From assembly GCF_026151205.1 (NCBI RefSeq), contig NC_087078.1:10246675-10310674 (forward strand): a stretch of DNA of 64,000 nucleotides, in the 5' to 3' direction. The notes under the pieces were generated by a model that was not told where the DNA came from, ran no database searches, and saw only the letters and a list, made by a program, of their open reading frames with translations. This DNA is from Bolinopsis microptera. Its lineage: Eukaryota; Ctenophora; Tentaculata; Lobata; Bolinopsidae. The translations under genes were made by a program, and so were the position numbers. Shown here in pieces: positions 10,376 to 21,173 of the stretch (position 1 is the stretch's first letter; each line of letters starts with the position of its first letter).

Positions 10376-11272
10376 TGCCCCACAGATGAACGGGTTTTAT
10401 AAAAGTATGTCCTGTGATTCCAAATTTTGAAAATGTTGTTAGATCTTTTCAATTTATTTGAAAAAAATATAAGTCCTACACTTCCTGTTATTTGAAATAG
10501 TGGCATTTAATTTGATATGGATTTAGATCGCTGTTTTAGTTCAAAAGTCAAGATTATGAAATCCTAGTCAGCACTATAAAGTAAAAATATTTTGAAGAAA
10601 TCTTGTAAATCGCATGCATGCATAAAGTTATTAATGTAACAGCCAGTTTCACTGGATTATTTAATCAAAAACTTTAATTTTGAAGAATAAAATGTGAAAA
10701 AACTCACACGCCCCACAGGAGTCAGGTCATATGCCCCACAGATGAAAGGTTTCTCATTTTTCACTAATTGGGAGTTAATGTTTGTCTGTGAGATTTGTTT
10801 TAATAGTCTAAACATATATAAAGTACAATTGAGATACTATGAGAGTATCAGCAACATTTGACCAATATTATGGAAAATAAATATTATAATTAGTGAAAAA
10901 TGAGAAACCTTTCATCTGTGGGGCATATGACCTGACTTCTGTGGGGCGTGTGAGTTTTTTCACATTTTATTCTTCAAAATTAACGTTTTTGATTAAATAA
11001 TCCAGTGAAACTGGCTGTTACATTAATAACTTTATGCATGCATGCGATTCACAAAATCTCATTAAGATATTTTTATTTTATATTGCTGACTAGGATTTCA
11101 TAATGTTGACTTTTGAACTAAAACAGCGATCTAAATCCATATCAAATTAAATGCCACTATTTCAAATAACAGGAAGTGTAGGACTTATATTTTTTCAAAT
11201 AAATTGAAAAGATCTAACAATATTTTCAAAATTTGGAATCACAGGACATACTTTTTTTAAAACCTTGCATCT
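10376..11272. repeat. Inverted repeat with arms of about 390 bp
   Basis: The left arm (about 10,376-10,775) and right arm (about 10,892-11,272) are near-perfect complements around a loop of about 115 bp. Matching landmarks are GTATGTCCTGTGATTCC against GGAATCACAGGACATAC, and GCATGCATGCATAAAG against CTTTATGCATGCATGC. The arms are AT-rich and carry no gene. A transcript through both arms would form a long double-stranded hairpin. Confidence 0.9.
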
Positions 11273-11315
11273 AAAATAAAAAACAAACTTTACAATTAAA
11301 ATAAAAACGTAAAGT

Positions 11316-11487
11316 TTATATTGCTTTCTTCTTGTTACATCTGTAGCAGACACTTCCAGTCTCCTCGTTTACATAGAAGGGACTCTCCTTTTTCTTTGCC
11401 TGCATTACACCTTGTACAACACAGGTACGTCAGGCGTGGCATTATTGTGCCACAGCCACATTTCCAAGCTCTATCTTGCGAATTCAT
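11316..11487 (-). CDS. Small Cys-rich ORF inside the foldback element
   Basis: From the ATG at 11,487 the frame runs 50 codons to 11,335 and contains WKCGCG, then LCCTRC, a clustered-Cys pattern suggesting a zinc-binding module. After a short A-rich run (KEK) the adjacent frame continues with ETGSVCYRCNKKK to a stop at 11,316, adding a further CxxC. The pattern would be more complete if the A-rich run were one base off, by mutation or consensus error. I do not recognise the family. It may be what remains of an element-encoded protein. It is unique in the window. Confidence 0.35.
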
Positions 11488-11977
11488 AACTTAATTACTA
11501 TTAAAGGTTTTTAAATTAGAAGTATATCAATAAGGTTTATTATTTATAAGTTGGTCTACATGATGCCTGAAAGAATTCATGTTAATATACAAAGCTATAA
11601 AATGCCCCACAGATGCAAGGTATAAAATATTTTGATTTACTACTTATTAAATTATTCAAATAACATATTTAGTTCTAGTATAATCATGAAAATACACTGA
11701 TTATTAGTAGTGGACACTTTGAAACGATTGAAATGTAACATTTCAGGAAAATATTCCTACTTTTCTACTCTCAACCTGTCATCTGTGGGGCATGGTTGAG
11801 AAAAAACCGATTTTTTATGGTTGTATAAATCTATAAAATCTATATAAGCTGGCTATTATTATGTAATATATATCTGACAATAATACTCCAGAGAAAAATA
11901 CAGGATAGTAAGTACCGTTTCAGTTTTTTAAAGAATCTTTAAACCATGCACCTGTGGGGCATAGTCAAAACAAGGAT

Positions 11978-12411
11978 GATTTTTGGGAAACTTTTTCGAG
12001 CACAAATTTATGAAATTTTAAAATTTTAATTGCCGGGAAGAAAATTTTAGACTATTTTTGATAAATTTGCAACAATATTGTGTAAAATGAGTTCTATTTC
12101 TAATTTTGAGAGAAGTTTGAAAAACCACCATTCATCTGTGGGACATACATACTCTGAACATTTTAAAGGTTTCTCTTCAGAGTGAATCTTTTGATGTTCT
12201 ATAAGTGTTCTCGAAGATGCTGCACTGAATGTACACTGTGATTTTTGGGAAACTTTTTCGAGCACAAATTTATGAAATTTTAAAATTTTAATTGCCGGGA
12301 AGAAAATTTTAGACTATTTTTGATAAATTTGCAACAATATTGTGTAAAATGAGTTCTATTTCTAATTTTGAGAGAAGTTTGAAAAACCACCATTCATCTG
12401 TGGGACATACA
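11978..12411. repeat. 172-bp direct repeat flanking a zinc-finger fragment
   Basis: Positions 11,978-12,149 and 12,240-12,411 appear identical by eye, both running from GATTTTTGGGAAAC to GTGGGACATACA. The second copy forms the right end of the foldback element. Between them lies a 90-bp piece of the neighbouring finger gene. The element end has therefore been duplicated around, or together with, the acquired host fragment. Confidence 0.9.
12150..12240 (-). pseudogene. Captured fragment of the zinc-finger gene
   Basis: About 90 bp identical to positions 9,416-9,505 of zinc-finger copy B. It encodes the stretch from the third finger (SQCTFSAASSRTLIEHQKIH) to the start of the fourth (LKCSE). 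It keeps copy-B-specific residues (ASSRT rather than AYWRI or AYSRT), so copy B is the donor or shares a very recent source. It is embedded in a transposon end and has no start or complete domain of its own. Confidence 0.9.
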
Positions 12412-12457
12412 CCCGTAAACGATGGAAGTAATATTTCACAGAAAGTGCTAAAAATTG

Positions 12458-15015
12458 TTAAACAGTATCTCCAAGTAAGATATCAGATATAATGGGAAGA
12501 TGATCAGAGGGAAATATAGCACCAGGACATCCCTCACTTTTCTCCAGATCAGAGAGGTTTGGAGATGGAGTCACGTGACCAACCTGAAAAATTAGAAAAA
12601 GGTATTTAAAGTATAAATCACACTAATCGAAAATCATGATCTCTACGATATGCGACAAGATTAACACCATCTTAGGCCGCGAGGAAAGTGATGACTCCTC
12701 GGACTAATTTAATATATTCCTTATATAACGTCCTCAATAAATATATTTAATTGTAGTTGTGAAAATAGTTTTGATATAAAATCCAAACATTAGCTTCTGT
12801 CTTTTGAAGACGAGAACTAGATAATATGGTCTCGATTGTGAGGAGTGAATTTATTTGTAATCATAATGATCTAAATAGAAATTATAGCTTCTCCAACTAA
12901 CCGTTGAATTTTCGTCACACACGATATAATCTATAACGTCTTTAAAGTCAGCAGTATAGTTTGTATAGTTTGGTTCACCCCGGGCCAGAGTAAGTTTTAA
13001 AGGATTCCGAACATTTTTATGCAAGAAGTTTTGCAATTCGCCCCCATTCTCGACCTGAATATATTATGTTGTGTTGCGAAACTTTGAACCTTTCTAACGT
13101 ATGGAGATCGAAGTTACTCATAAATTGTTAATTTAATTAACGATTCAGCGCGTTTTAATGGATATTCCATTAAAATGATTTTGTCAAAAATAGGCTAGTA
13201 TGAAATCTCAAACGAAGTAAACCACCTGAAGATTAACAAGCAAGACAGCTTAACTTATACTGCAGCACAAAACAATAAATAAAATAAAAATAGTAGCTGA
13301 GAATAAGAATTCTTCAGATACCTGTGAGACCACTCCATCAGTGAGATAAGCATGAACTAAACTGGTTGTCTGAGAGTTCATATCACCACAAATAACCACA
13401 CTGACACCCTCCCCCTGCTTCTGATAAACCTCCCTAACAGCCTGGATCTTGCTACACAGGGCATGTATGTGGAACAGTGCTATTATGTGGTATTTAGGAT
13501 TCCAGTACAGATGTGTGTTGCCAACTATTACTAGTTTCTTGGATTCTTTGTGTTTTAAAACGACTATCTGTTACATGATCGATCTGATTGATATGTCTGT
13601 CCAGGTTTTTGGAAATTTGCTGTTCATTTGGTTACCTGGAGTTTCTAGTGTTATCTAATTTATCCAAATATTAACAAGAATTTCCAGTTTTATACAACTA
13701 ACCCATCAATATATAAACAGTTTCCTTCCAATTTAACCACATATGTGTCGGGCCGAATTCTACACAGTTTAGTCTGGTTACATTCGTGAAGCAATCAATC
13801 TCGACAGGTTGTGTGCATTTTATGATATTACTTACTTTAAATTACAATGTCAAATGTATAATCAATAATCATTGCATATTATCGATTAAACATCTGTTTG
13901 AACTTACCAAGGTCGTTCAAGTCCAACATGAACATTTAAGATTTTTTCCATCGCCTAAAAAGGCAATAGATGGTTAGAAGTGGTAGGATTTGAGAATGGG
14001 TATAGTGGGTATAGGTTTTTCGTGGTGTCACAAAGCAAAACATGCATTAACCTCCGCAAACACGTGCTCCTTTACAAATTATTACGTGATGGTTGCGCGC
14101 GCGCATTTCACAATGCTTTTATGTCAAGGTGTACTCTATACCAAGAATCGAGCTAATAAATCGTGTACGTCGCGCATGTATATCTCTTTTCGCTATTATA
14201 CATTTTGATTCGCATTGATAGTTGTCGTTTAAGCTTTCGTTAACTTCATGCGATGCAAACTTCTCATTTTGTTGTGGGTGCTTGGCTCCCGATATTAGTA
14301 ATCCGTTATGTTGTTGTATAAATTATGATGTTATGACTATCATGTTGAACATGATTGCGAATAGATTGATTCATTATATTTAGACGAAATGAACGATACA
14401 TTTTATTATGATTCACATTGTATTAACTACCACAGATTTGATTGGGTGGCATCTGTCCGACAGTCGAATTACCGGTTTCGGACAAGAGTCGCTGTCAGAT
14501 AGGAGTCGGTTTTGGCGACATCTGTCCAACTTTCGGATCACATTTGTAATTTCGGATCACGTTCGTATTTCACAAGCTCACGTGTAATCTTGTGACGTTG
14601 CTCCCACAGTCCTAATATAATGCTGATTTGATCCATTGAGATCTGATCCATCGATACGTGATTGACTATTTGAGGACAGGATCATGCTAGCCGTACACTA
14701 ACAAGCTGCCAATCACATCACAGCCTACATTACACACAGGAGAGCGGTATGGATTTCGGACAGATGTCTTTTTTTTCTGGTAACATATTGAGCCGGACAA
14801 GAGTCGCTGTCGGACAGATGTCCTTTTAACTGCATCATGCATATCACCGCACAGGCTGCGCTACGGTGTCCGGTCGTTTAACTTTCGATTCAAATAATTG
14901 ACAATGGCATCGTTAATTGGAATTAATTACGGTCGATGGAAATATAGCGTCCGCTAACCGGCGCAATTCTTGTTCTTGATACAAATCTGGTAAAAGGGAA
15001 ACTTTCATACTGGCA
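12458..15015 (-). pseudogene. Partial PDE12-like copy C
   Basis: Exons by comparison with the intact gene: 12,458-12,583 (terminal, FPSDH), 12,902-13,054 (153 nt) and 13,322-13,635 (314 nt, with TAA at 13,571-13,573). The small upstream exon is split by a 1-kb insertion (parts near 13,910-13,946 and 14,977-15,015). Splice sites are otherwise normal (CAG acceptors; GTATCT and GTTAGT donors). The nonsense codon falls at the same codon as in copies A and D, where the intact gene has TCA (Ser). There are no 5' exons. It cannot make a full enzyme. Confidence 0.8.
13950..14976. mobile_element. Insertion of about 1.03 kb in an exon of copy C
   Basis: It is detected because the small PDE12-like exon is continuous in the other units. 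The left edge reads CCATCGCCTAAAAAGGC and the right edge GGCGCAATTCTTGT. GGCGCAATTCTTGTT also occurs at 46,037, and a variant of it near 63,886. A CGGACAAGAGTCGCTGTC motif occurs twice (about 14,478 and 14,793). The target duplication is not clear because the site is T-rich. No open frame of note and no recognised superfamily. Confidence 0.6.
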
Positions 15016-15386
15016 CTGAAAAGTGAGGCACTTTATAAAAATATAAATTACTCATACTCTGTTAAGCACTGAGGATGCAAAATTTGCTCATAAATAAACA
15101 GGAAACTAGTGCAAATAGAGTAGTGTAATTTTGACACAATAGCCATTTGTAAAACTGATAACGGGGGGATTTTAAACAGATACAACCACGACGATGCTCC
15201 ATTACTAGATTACTTAATGTCAATAAAAGCACCAAAGTCCAAATCATAATATCTCACCATCTTATCAAGAACTGAACAACATCTTGCAGGACTGCCAATT
15301 TATTTTCTCACCATAGTGGATTCTAGAATATTTCTTGTAGGATCACTCATTTTTCTTGCAGCATAGGAGCTCTGTGAACATTTGAA

Positions 15387-16358
15387 TCATTCCTCCCCAG
15401 AGTGAGTTCTCATGTGTCTAGTAAGATGCATAGCTTGTCTTGCAGCAAATGAACACTCAGAACATTTGAAGCGTTTCTCACCTGAGTGAGTTCTCATATG
15501 TCTAGTTAGATGACCTGCATGTTTTGTAGCATATGAACACTCAGAACATTTGAAGGGTTTCTCACCTGAGTGAGTTCTCATATGTTCAGTAAGAGCACCT
15601 GCTCGTTTTGTAGCATATGAACACTCAGAACACTTGAAGGGTTTCTCACCTGAGTGAGTTCTCATATGTCTAGTAAGATGACTTGCATATTTTGCAGCAT
15701 ATGAACACTTAGAACATTTGAAGGGTTTCTCACCTGAGTGAGTTCTCATATGAACAGTAAGATGACTTGCTTGTTTTGTAGCATATGAACACTCTGAACA
15801 TTTGAAGGGTTTATCACCTGAGTGAGTTCTCATATGTTCAGTAAGATGACTTGCATGATTTGCAGCAAATGAACACTCTGAACACTTGAAGGGTTTCTCG
15901 ACTGAGTGAATCTTTTGATGTTCTTTAAGTATTCTCCAATATGCTGCACTGAATGTACACTGTGAACACCCAAATGGTCTCACAGGCGGGCTCTCACTAG
16001 GTGACAGAACTAATGTCCTCTGAGGATCTGTTCCAGTCAAGTTATCTGAAGTATCAAAGTAGTCAGGTACTTCTGGGCTGCTATGATCATGGTGCTGCTT
16101 TACATGTTCTATTAACTGAGTGTCTGAGTAAACATGTTCAGCACAAACTGGACAGATAAAAATAGATGGTTTATCTGATTCAGATGTAAGTTCTTGTTTT
16201 ATTGTACAATTTGATATTGTTTTATGTTCTTTGATGTGCTCAACAAAGTAGTCTTCTGAAAAGTAATGTGCTCCACACATTGGGCAGAGGAAACCGTTTG
16301 ACTTTTCTGGGATCTCCACTTGTTCTGATTTGATCTCTTGTTTACAGTCTTTAGACAT
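15387..16358 (-). CDS. C2H2 zinc-finger protein, copy C (9 fingers)
   Basis: A 323-aa single-exon protein with the same layout as copy B: two divergent leading fingers (CPMC, CPVC), an acidic linker, then seven fingers starting with FGCSQCTFSAAYWRILKEH. Helix tips read, among others, ANHASHLTEH, TKQASHLTVH, AKYASHLTRH, TKRAGALTEH, TKHAGHLTRH and ARQAMHLTRH, so His at helix position 3 dominates, unlike the Asp/Asn of copy B. Linkers are HSG-E/D-KPFKC. It ends in EE then TGA where other copies have EK then TGA. It is closest to the broken copy A. Expected role: sequence-specific DNA binding in the nucleus; target unknown. Confidence 0.9.
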   Translation of the reverse strand: MSKDCKQEIKSEQVEIPEKSNGFLCPMCGAHYFSEDYFVEHIKEHKTISNCTIKQELTSESDKPSIFICPVCAEHVYSDTQLIEHVKQHHDHSSPEVPDYFDTSDNLTGTDPQRTLVLSPSESPPVRPFGCSQCTFSAAYWRILKEHQKIHSVEKPFKCSECSFAANHASHLTEHMRTHSGDKPFKCSECSYATKQASHLTVHMRTHSGEKPFKCSKCSYAAKYASHLTRHMRTHSGEKPFKCSECSYATKRAGALTEHMRTHSGEKPFKCSECSYATKHAGHLTRHMRTHSGEKRFKCSECSFAARQAMHLTRHMRTHSGEE

Positions 16359-16423
16359 TCTGAGGTATTGGAATATAAGAGATATATAAAGTACATTTAT
16401 TTAAAATTCGATCATGAAGGAAT

Positions 16424-16641
16424 GTGTTATTATTAATAACTTAATAATAATAATAAGTAGGAATTTATACATCGCTTTATAGCCATAACGAACTCAAAAC
16501 CCAAAGATTCAGTTCAAACCATCTAAAGCGACTCATGAGTAACATGTACATAAGAACTTATTTTTATGAAGTATGGATTTTATGAGAAAGGTAATACATG
16601 ATACTTATACAAATACGTTTTCAAAGAGATGAGTTTTTAGT
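16424..16641 (-). mobile_element. 3' end of an L2/CR1-type LINE
   Basis: An insertion of about 215 bp relative to the other units. On the minus strand it reads the extreme C-terminus of a CR1/L2-type ORF2 (KLKTHLFENVFV then stop; the CR1-like element at 33,820 has KLKAHLFRKSF at this place). A short 3' UTR and a simple TTATTATTATTAAG tail follow. Deep 5' truncation and a microsatellite tail are usual for this LINE group. Confidence 0.7.
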
Positions 16642-16698
16642 TTCTTGCCTTATCCAATAAAAATCACAAATATTTGCCCAATTAAACCGGCCGGACAG

Positions 16699-17318
16699 CA
16701 CCCCTGCAGATTTCGTCGATTTCAGGTGCCGACAGGACCATAAAAATTAAAAGCAAACATAAATTTTTTCCCCTAAAATCGAGCGCTTTCTGCGCAAAAA
16801 AGTGACCTCCACAGAAAAATGTTAACATGGCTTCAAATCCAAATTTGAACCAGAGATTTTTCACTTCCTCTCGATAAACTCAATTTTCGACCCAAAATAA
16901 AGTCTCAAAGGGGGAAATTACTCAGGTCAGGATTGTAGGCAATGATTATGCCAAACCATACATTTTTGTAAATTCATTCAACTTTCAATTTAGCCTAAAA
17001 GACCCTATTTCGCAAAATTTTTCCGGGGGCTGCGCCCACCTAGCCCCCGCCATTGGGGTCCGCCCCTTTGCTCGCCGACAGCCCCCCCCCCCCCCCCCCC
17101 CAAAGAAAAATCCTGGCTACATGCCTGAGCAAAATATAGGTTTAGGGCTTTTCAGATGATTTGGCTCCTCAACAGATACCGACGTACATAACGGTCAATA
17201 TGTAGTTTAGGTTTACCTGGCCCCTAGGCTACGAATGTGCCCGAGGAGAAAAATAAGCAAACTTAAGAGGTTTCTCGGGAACATAAAAGTTCACCTCAAA
17301 ACGAAATCTGCACCTATG
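16699..17318. mobile_element. hAT-like non-autonomous element, 620 bp
   Basis: Flanked by a perfect 8-bp duplication CCGGACAG (16,691-16,698 and 17,319-17,326). Termini are imperfect inverted repeats: CACCCCTGCAGATTTCG on the left, and on the right the complement of CATAGGTGCAGATTTCG. Starting with CA and duplicating 8 bp fit hAT. It contains a run of about 18 C (near 17,084) and no transposase. The other units show the empty site. Confidence 0.85.
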
Positions 17319-17465
17319 CCGGACAGTATCTCAAAATTTATAATCTTGAACCTTATTTCATTAACTACGGTCTCTAATTTTAGAAAAGATGACTCTAGCT
17401 CAAAAGTTAATTATATTCGAAAGGACCGACCAAGCTAAAATAATAGTTAAATATAGTAACAGAAA

Positions 17466-17783
17466 TACTGATATCTGGATATTATCCGGTTGGAAGAGAC
17501 AAGGAAAAGTGAAACAAGGAAGTTAGGAGTAAGGGCAAATTTTCGGCGTCAATGCCATCTTCAGGCTCAAATTATTTGTTATATAGTAGTGTTGAAAGTA
17601 TTAATACTTTCAACACTACTATATAACAAATAATTTGAGCCTGAAGATGGCGTTGACGCCGAAAAGTTGCCCTTACTCCTAACTTCCTTGTTTCACTTGT
17701 CCTTGTCTCTTCCAACCGGATAATATCCAGATATCAGTATTTCAATCATGAGACTAATAAACAGCGAACTACTCCGTTATTTG
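17466..17783. mobile_element. Foldback element with 13-bp target duplication
   Basis: The duplication ATAGTAACAGAAA flanks it (17,453-17,465 and 17,784-17,796). Most of the insertion is a near-perfect palindrome centred at 17,602/17,603, with arms of about 138 bp and no loop, plus a 43-bp unpaired tail. Each arm carries CCTGAAGATGGCGTTGACGCCGAAA-like sequence (imperfect in the left arm). The central part (CAAATTATTTGTTATATAG...) recurs next to the CR1-like element at 38,156 and, decayed, at 55,320. A 13-bp duplication is more typical of retroposition than of cut-and-paste transposition. Confidence 0.8.
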
Positions 17784-18033
17784 ATAGTAACAGAAAATTA
17801 AAACTTACTAATATTCACACCACGTTATATTACCAAAGCACATAAATTATTAACAATGTAAATCACATTTAAATGTTAACTTTATAAAACAAAACTGTTT
17901 GTAATATAATATCATACGTACTGAATAATATCAATAATAACTAATCCCCGAATTCACGAATTCAAAAAAATACTCCACACACGATCAACGATGGAAGTAA
18001 TATTTCACAGAAAGTGCTAAAAGTTGTTAAGAT

Positions 18034-19478
18034 CTAAACAGTATCTCCAAGTAGGATAATATCAGATATAATGGGAAGATGATCAGAGGGAAATATAGGA
18101 CTAGGACATCCCTCACTTTTCTCCAGATCAGACAGATTTGGAGATAGAGTCACGTGACCAACCTGAAAAATTAGAAAAAGGTGTTTTTAAAGTATAAATC
18201 ACACAAATCGAAAATCACGATCTCTAAGATATGCGACAAGATTAACGCCATCTTAGGACACGAGGAGAGTGATGACTCCTCGGACTAATATAAATATATT
18301 CCTTCTGTAACGTTAATATAAATATATTTAATTGTAGTTGTGAAAATATTTTTGATATAAAATCCAAACATTAGCTTCTGTCTTTTTAAGACGAGAACTA
18401 GATAATATTGATGGTAAAGTGAGAATTTATTTGTAATCATAATGATCAAAACAAAGATTATAGCTTCTCCAACTAACCGTTGAATTTTCGTCACACACGA
18501 TGTAATCTATAACGTCTTTAAAGTCAGCAGTATAGTTTGTGTAGTTTGGTTCACCCCGGGCCAGAGTAAGTTTTAAAGGATTCCAAACATTTTTATGCAA
18601 GAAGTTTTGCAATTCGTCCCCATTCTCGACCTGAATATATTATGTTGTGTTGTGAAACTTTGTACCTTTCTAACGTATGGAAATCAAAATAACTGAAAAT
18701 TGTTCTGATGAAGTAAGCCACTTGAACTATAAGAAAACAGCCTAACTTGTATTGCAGTACAACACAATAGATAAAATACAAATTTAGTAGCTGAGAATAA
18801 GAATTGTTCAGATACCTGCGAGACCACTCCATCAGTGAGATAAGCATGAACTAAACTGGTTGTCTGAGAGTTCATATCACCACAAATAACCACACTGACA
18901 CCCTCCCCCTGCTTCTGATAAACCTCCCTAACAGCCTGGATCTTGCTACACAGGGCATGTATGTGGAACAGTGCTATTATGTGGTATTTAGGATTCCAGT
19001 ACAGATGTGTGTTGCCAACTATTACTAGTTTCTTGGATTCTTTGTGTTTTAAAACGACTATCTGTTACATGATCGATCTGATTGATATGTCTGTCCAGGT
19101 TTTTGGAAATTTGCTGTTCATTTGGTTACCTGGAGTTTCTAGTGTTATCTAATTTATCCAAATATTAACAAGAATTTCCAGTTTTATACAACTAACCCAT
19201 CAATATATAAACATTTTCCTTCTATTTTAACCACATATACATCTGTGTCGGGCAGAATTCTACACAGCTTAGTCTGGTTACTCGTGAAGCAATCAATCTA
19301 GACAGGTTGTGTGCATTTTATAATATTACTTACTTTAAATTACGATGTAAAATGTATAATCAACAATCAATGCATATTATCGATTAAACATCTGTTTGAA
19401 CTTACCAAGGTCGATCATGTCAAACATTTGAGAGTTTTCTTAAAACAAATCTGGTAGAGGGAAACTTCCATACTGGCA
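18034..19478 (-). pseudogene. Partial PDE12-like copy D
   Basis: Exons: 18,034-18,162 (terminal, one extra codon in IISDIILLGD), 18,478-18,630 (153 nt), 18,816-19,129 (314 nt; TAA at 19,065-19,067) and 19,406-19,478 (73 nt; a second TAA at 19,440-19,442, where the intact gene has CAA). Splice sites look intact. The NTHLYW, CGDMNS and FPSDH motifs persist, but two in-frame stops and the lack of 5' exons make a product unlikely. It sits directly upstream of zinc-finger copy C on the minus strand. Confidence 0.85.
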
Positions 19479-19671
19479 CTGAAAAGTGAGGCACTTTATA
19501 ACAATATCAATAGCTCATACTCTGTTGAGGACTGAGGATGCAAAATTTGCTCATAAATAAACAAAAAACTAGTGCAAATAGAGTAGTGTAATTTTAACAC
19601 CATAGCTATTTGTAAAACTGATTACGGGGGATTTCAAACAAATACAGCCACGACAATGCTCCATTACTTAA

Positions 19672-21173
19672 GGCCAGAGGGGGGGGTAAGGGGTCAAAAA
19701 TTTCTACCAAAATATTATTTTCTAAATCGATTTAATTTTGGATGACAAAAACATTGCTGCTATTCACATATTTGTAGCTGATTAACTTTATTTCATAATT
19801 GAGGTTAACCGATTTTCACAAAATTGACTATACAACATTGAGGTTAATAAAATTGAGGTTAAAATTTTATTACACGCCATAATTTTTTGTTATTTCGGTC
19901 AGCAAATGTAAACTCTAAACTTTAGGTTCATAATTATCAGAAAAATTAATATCCAAACGTGATTAAATGAGGTTAACCTCTTCTTTTAGATATAGCGAGA
20001 ATAGATCACATGATAGAGTTATTATTTTCATCGTAAGTTTACGGTATACACATTTCCAAATAGATGACGTGTTGAATGACTTTCTTTTATCTTGGAAAAT
20101 GAAAAAAATGAGGTTAACCATCACATTTTGGTACCGTAGGGAATATACATACGATTCTTACTTTTGTAATGTACCACAATATCGAAGTGAGGTATCTATT
20201 GGTATCACAATGCCTACAACTATAATCACGTGACAAAGGTGATTTGAACTGACCATATTTTAGTAGAAGATTTTGCCCGTAAATGGCTTAAAAATGAGGT
20301 TAACCTCTCATTTTTTGAATATCTGACCAGTCAATTACATGTTAACCTCAAAAACTTAATCGTTATACTGTGCAAATGTTTTACTACATATATAATAACA
20401 TATTGATAAACCAATCCCAGTGTTATATGGTCTAAAGCGAGGTTAACAACCAAATTTTAAGCAGTTAGTGTTTACAGGAAGTCTTGGTTAACCTCATTTT
20501 TTACAATACAAGGACATTAACTACTGAAAGTGGCTAAAATCATTCAGGGGACGGCCAGGTCTGATCAAGCAAACGTTATTAAGTGTATAAAAAGTCCTAA
20601 CTAACGAACTGTGATACATTCCAGTGAATATTCAAAATTTTGAAAACACTAAATTGCATCTATCTCAAAACACATTCTGTGACTTCCAGTTCCTTAGTTG
20701 AGAAAACCAACCACCCTCTGATATTGAGATTTGGTACAGTGGTTCCTTGGACAAGTATCTAGACATTAGATGCAGCGATTTTTTTTATTCGACTCGTTTC
20801 TCGAATTATGAGGTTAACCAGCTAAATTTGTCGAATTTTTGACATGGTTAACCTCATGATTCAAGAACCGAGTCAAATAAAAAAAATCGCTGCATCATAA
20901 ATGAGGATAATTGTCCAAGGAACCACTGTACCAAACCTCAAGATCAGGGAGTGGCCAGTTTTCTCAACTAAGGAATCGAAAGGTCAAAAAAGTTACAGCC
21001 GTTTAAATATCCAGTTTAACATGTGATTACAGGTAAACCTCAAAATTTAGCGCGCGATATCTCAGGAACGCAAGGTCAGATTTTGATCCGGTTTTTTTCT
21101 TCTTGTTCGTCTCCAGCAGCTATTATCAAATATGTGAAAACTAGAAAAGTGCCATTTACCCCCCCCTCTGGCC
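19672..21173. mobile_element. TTAA-targeting non-autonomous element with dispersed GAGGTTAACC motifs
   Basis: A 1,502-bp insertion. The ends are GGCCAGAGGGGGGGGTAA and its complement; the site TTAA is present on both sides (19,668-19,671 and 21,174-21,177). Sister units have a single TTAA here. TTAA duplication is known for piggyBac and Kolobok elements. About ten copies of a motif around ATGAGGTTAACC occur in both orientations (e.g. near 19,801, 19,968, 20,109, 20,294, 20,340, 20,440, 20,490, 20,808, 20,848). There is no transposase; the 88-codon frame at 19,967 looks like chance. Confidence 0.85.
20690..20990. repeat. Hairpin inside the TTAA element
   Basis: The left arm (about 20,693-20,822) and right arm (about 20,840-20,980) are inverted: TTTGGTACAGTGGTTCCTTGG against CCAAGGAACCACTGTACCAA, and GATGCAGCGATTTTTTT against AAAAAAATCGCTGCATC. 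Each arm ends at the apex with a GGTTAACC motif copy. There is no coding content. Confidence 0.85.

Larger units (their letters stand above)
10350..12414. mobile_element. Large foldback DNA element with dispersed ATGCCCCACAGATG motif
   Basis: An insertion of about 2.06 kb in the unit spacer; the other units show the empty site. The termini are inverted: ACGGGTGTATGCCCCACAG on the left, and on the right the complement of ACGGGTGTATGTCCCACAG. The target duplication is unclear (ACGAT occurs on both sides, with extra As on the right). About eleven copies of a motif close to ATGCCCCACAGATG occur in both orientations (near 10,357, 10,375, 10,709, 10,731, 10,913, 10,938, 11,602, 11,780, 11,949, 12,132 and 12,395). 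Such repeats often bind transposase. Inside are a long inverted repeat, a small Cys-rich frame and a captured piece of the zinc-finger gene. I see no recognisable transposase. Confidence 0.8.

Noticed and set aside
15230-15300. Conserved stretch downstream of each finger gene as an extra PDE12 exon
   Set aside because: Its possible exon phases do not join to the 73-nt exon without a stop, and the intact gene uses other exons there.
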